From Myxococcales bacterium (GTDB taxonomy: Bacteria > Myxococcota_A > UBA9160 > SZUA-336), in NCBI GenBank assembly GCA_013215565.1, contig JABSQV010000019.1, positions 1 through 63,165 of the forward strand: a stretch of 63,165 nucleotides of DNA, written 5' to 3'. The translations under genes and the position numbers were made by a program. Shown here one piece after another: positions 63,005-63,165 of this stretch (position 1 is its first letter; each line of letters starts with the position of its first letter). A model generated the notes under the pieces. The model did no database searches, was not told the origin of the DNA, and saw only the letters and a list, made by a program, of their open reading frames with translations.

Positions 63005-63165
63005 CTACTCGGCGCTCGCCTTCGGGGAGGTTTCGGCCTCTGCCTCTTCTGCGGCCGCCGGCTTCGCGGCCGCTTCGGCCGCCGGCTCCGCGGCTGCTTC
63101 GGCCGCCGGCTCCACGGCCGCTTCGGCCGCCGGCTCCACGGCTGCTTCGGCCGCCGGCTTCGCGG
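63005..63165 (-). CDS. rpsP: 30S ribosomal protein S16, C-terminal tail only (5' part beyond the window)
   Basis: Only the last 53 codons are present, ending in TAG at 63005-63007. They encode Ala/Glu/Pro repeats and the tail AEAETSPKASAE. No S16 core is visible, so the identity rests on the operon order (rpsP precedes khpA-rimM-trmD-rplS) and on the known Ala/Glu-rich tails of S16 in related bacteria. Confidence 0.75.
   Translation of the reverse strand, partial: AKPAAEAAVEPAAEAAVEPAAEAAAEPAAEAAAKPAAAEEAEAETSPKASAE
63055..63165 (-). repeat. 24-bp tandem repeat encoding an AAEAA(V/A)EP tail
   Basis: At least four near-identical 24-bp units (GCCGGCGGCCGAAGCNGCC on the coding strand) in the same reading frame, translated as repeats of eight residues. 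The units differ mainly at wobble bases and at V/A and E/K, so they are selected at protein level or arose recently by slippage. The array continues past the window edge. Confidence 0.85.

Noticed and set aside
63055..63165. Repeats at the right edge as a CRISPR array
   Set aside because: The units are contiguous, in frame, without spacers, and form the tail of an S16-position gene.

Overview
The window is GC-rich (about two thirds G+C), gene-dense chromosomal DNA from a Gram-negative bacterium. Outer-membrane barrels, lipoproteins, a Wza-like export protein and an RND exporter all point to two membranes. The packed run trmFO-xerC-hslV-hslU-argB-argF, an archaeal/actinobacterial-type ValS, sigma-54 activators and the XrtA/PEP-CTERM-type polysaccharide genes suggest a delta-proteobacterial-grade lineage (Myxococcota or Desulfobacterota relatives). 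I cannot fix the taxon from sequence alone. I saw no rRNA, tRNA, CRISPR array, insertion sequence or phage gene. Almost everything from 1 to 26.6 kb and from 36.4 to 55.8 kb is on the minus strand.

Layout. (i) 1-6.8 kb: a three-gene minus-strand operon behind a sigma-70-like promoter. It encodes a YCF48-type beta-propeller protein, an RND/MMPL transporter and a DUF1302-like outer-membrane protein that runs off the left edge. Two members carry unexpected inserted domains: an OmpA-like segment in the propeller and an acyl-carrier-protein-like segment in the transporter's periplasmic loop. (ii) 7.2-17.4 kb: housekeeping genes: argG, a lid-less Hsp70 with its own J-TPR partner, then argF-argB-hslU-hslV-xerC-trmFO read right to left with overlaps of a few bases. 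XerC has a duplicated core-binding domain. (iii) 17.7-31.7 kb: envelope and accessory genes: a membrane-TPR protein, DoxX, a TMTC-like membrane TPR protein, an MFS exporter, a GT39 glycosyltransferase, a Thr-type sulfatase homologue, a PhyH dioxygenase, a ClC channel, a DUF3604 protein and a decayed esterase. (iv) 31.8-36.4 kb: dprA head-to-head with a CAAX-protease-related gene, then valS.

(v) 36.4-55.8 kb: a 16-gene exopolysaccharide region. It holds a LysM protein, a PrsT-like TPR lipoprotein, GDP-mannose and UDP-glucuronate synthesis (manC, ugd, gmd, an epimerase), a VanZ-like protein, an outer-membrane barrel, a Wza-like lipoprotein, a WecA-like initiating transferase, a BY-kinase, an ExeA-like ATPase, a Wzz-like chain-length protein, two sigma-54 response regulators and a soluble histidine kinase. 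The set matches XrtA/PEP-CTERM-associated polysaccharide loci, yet no exosortase, PEP-CTERM protein, flippase, polymerase or further glycosyltransferase is present, so the pathway must be completed elsewhere. One regulator gene carries a good sigma-54 promoter of its own.

(vi) 56-63.2 kb: ligA and rsmI, whose stop codons share one CTAG; yraN; and the ribosome/tRNA operon rpsP-khpA-rimM-trmD-rplS. That operon ends with a membrane protein resembling an SMC/YhaN-type ATPase whose ATP-binding motifs are eroded.
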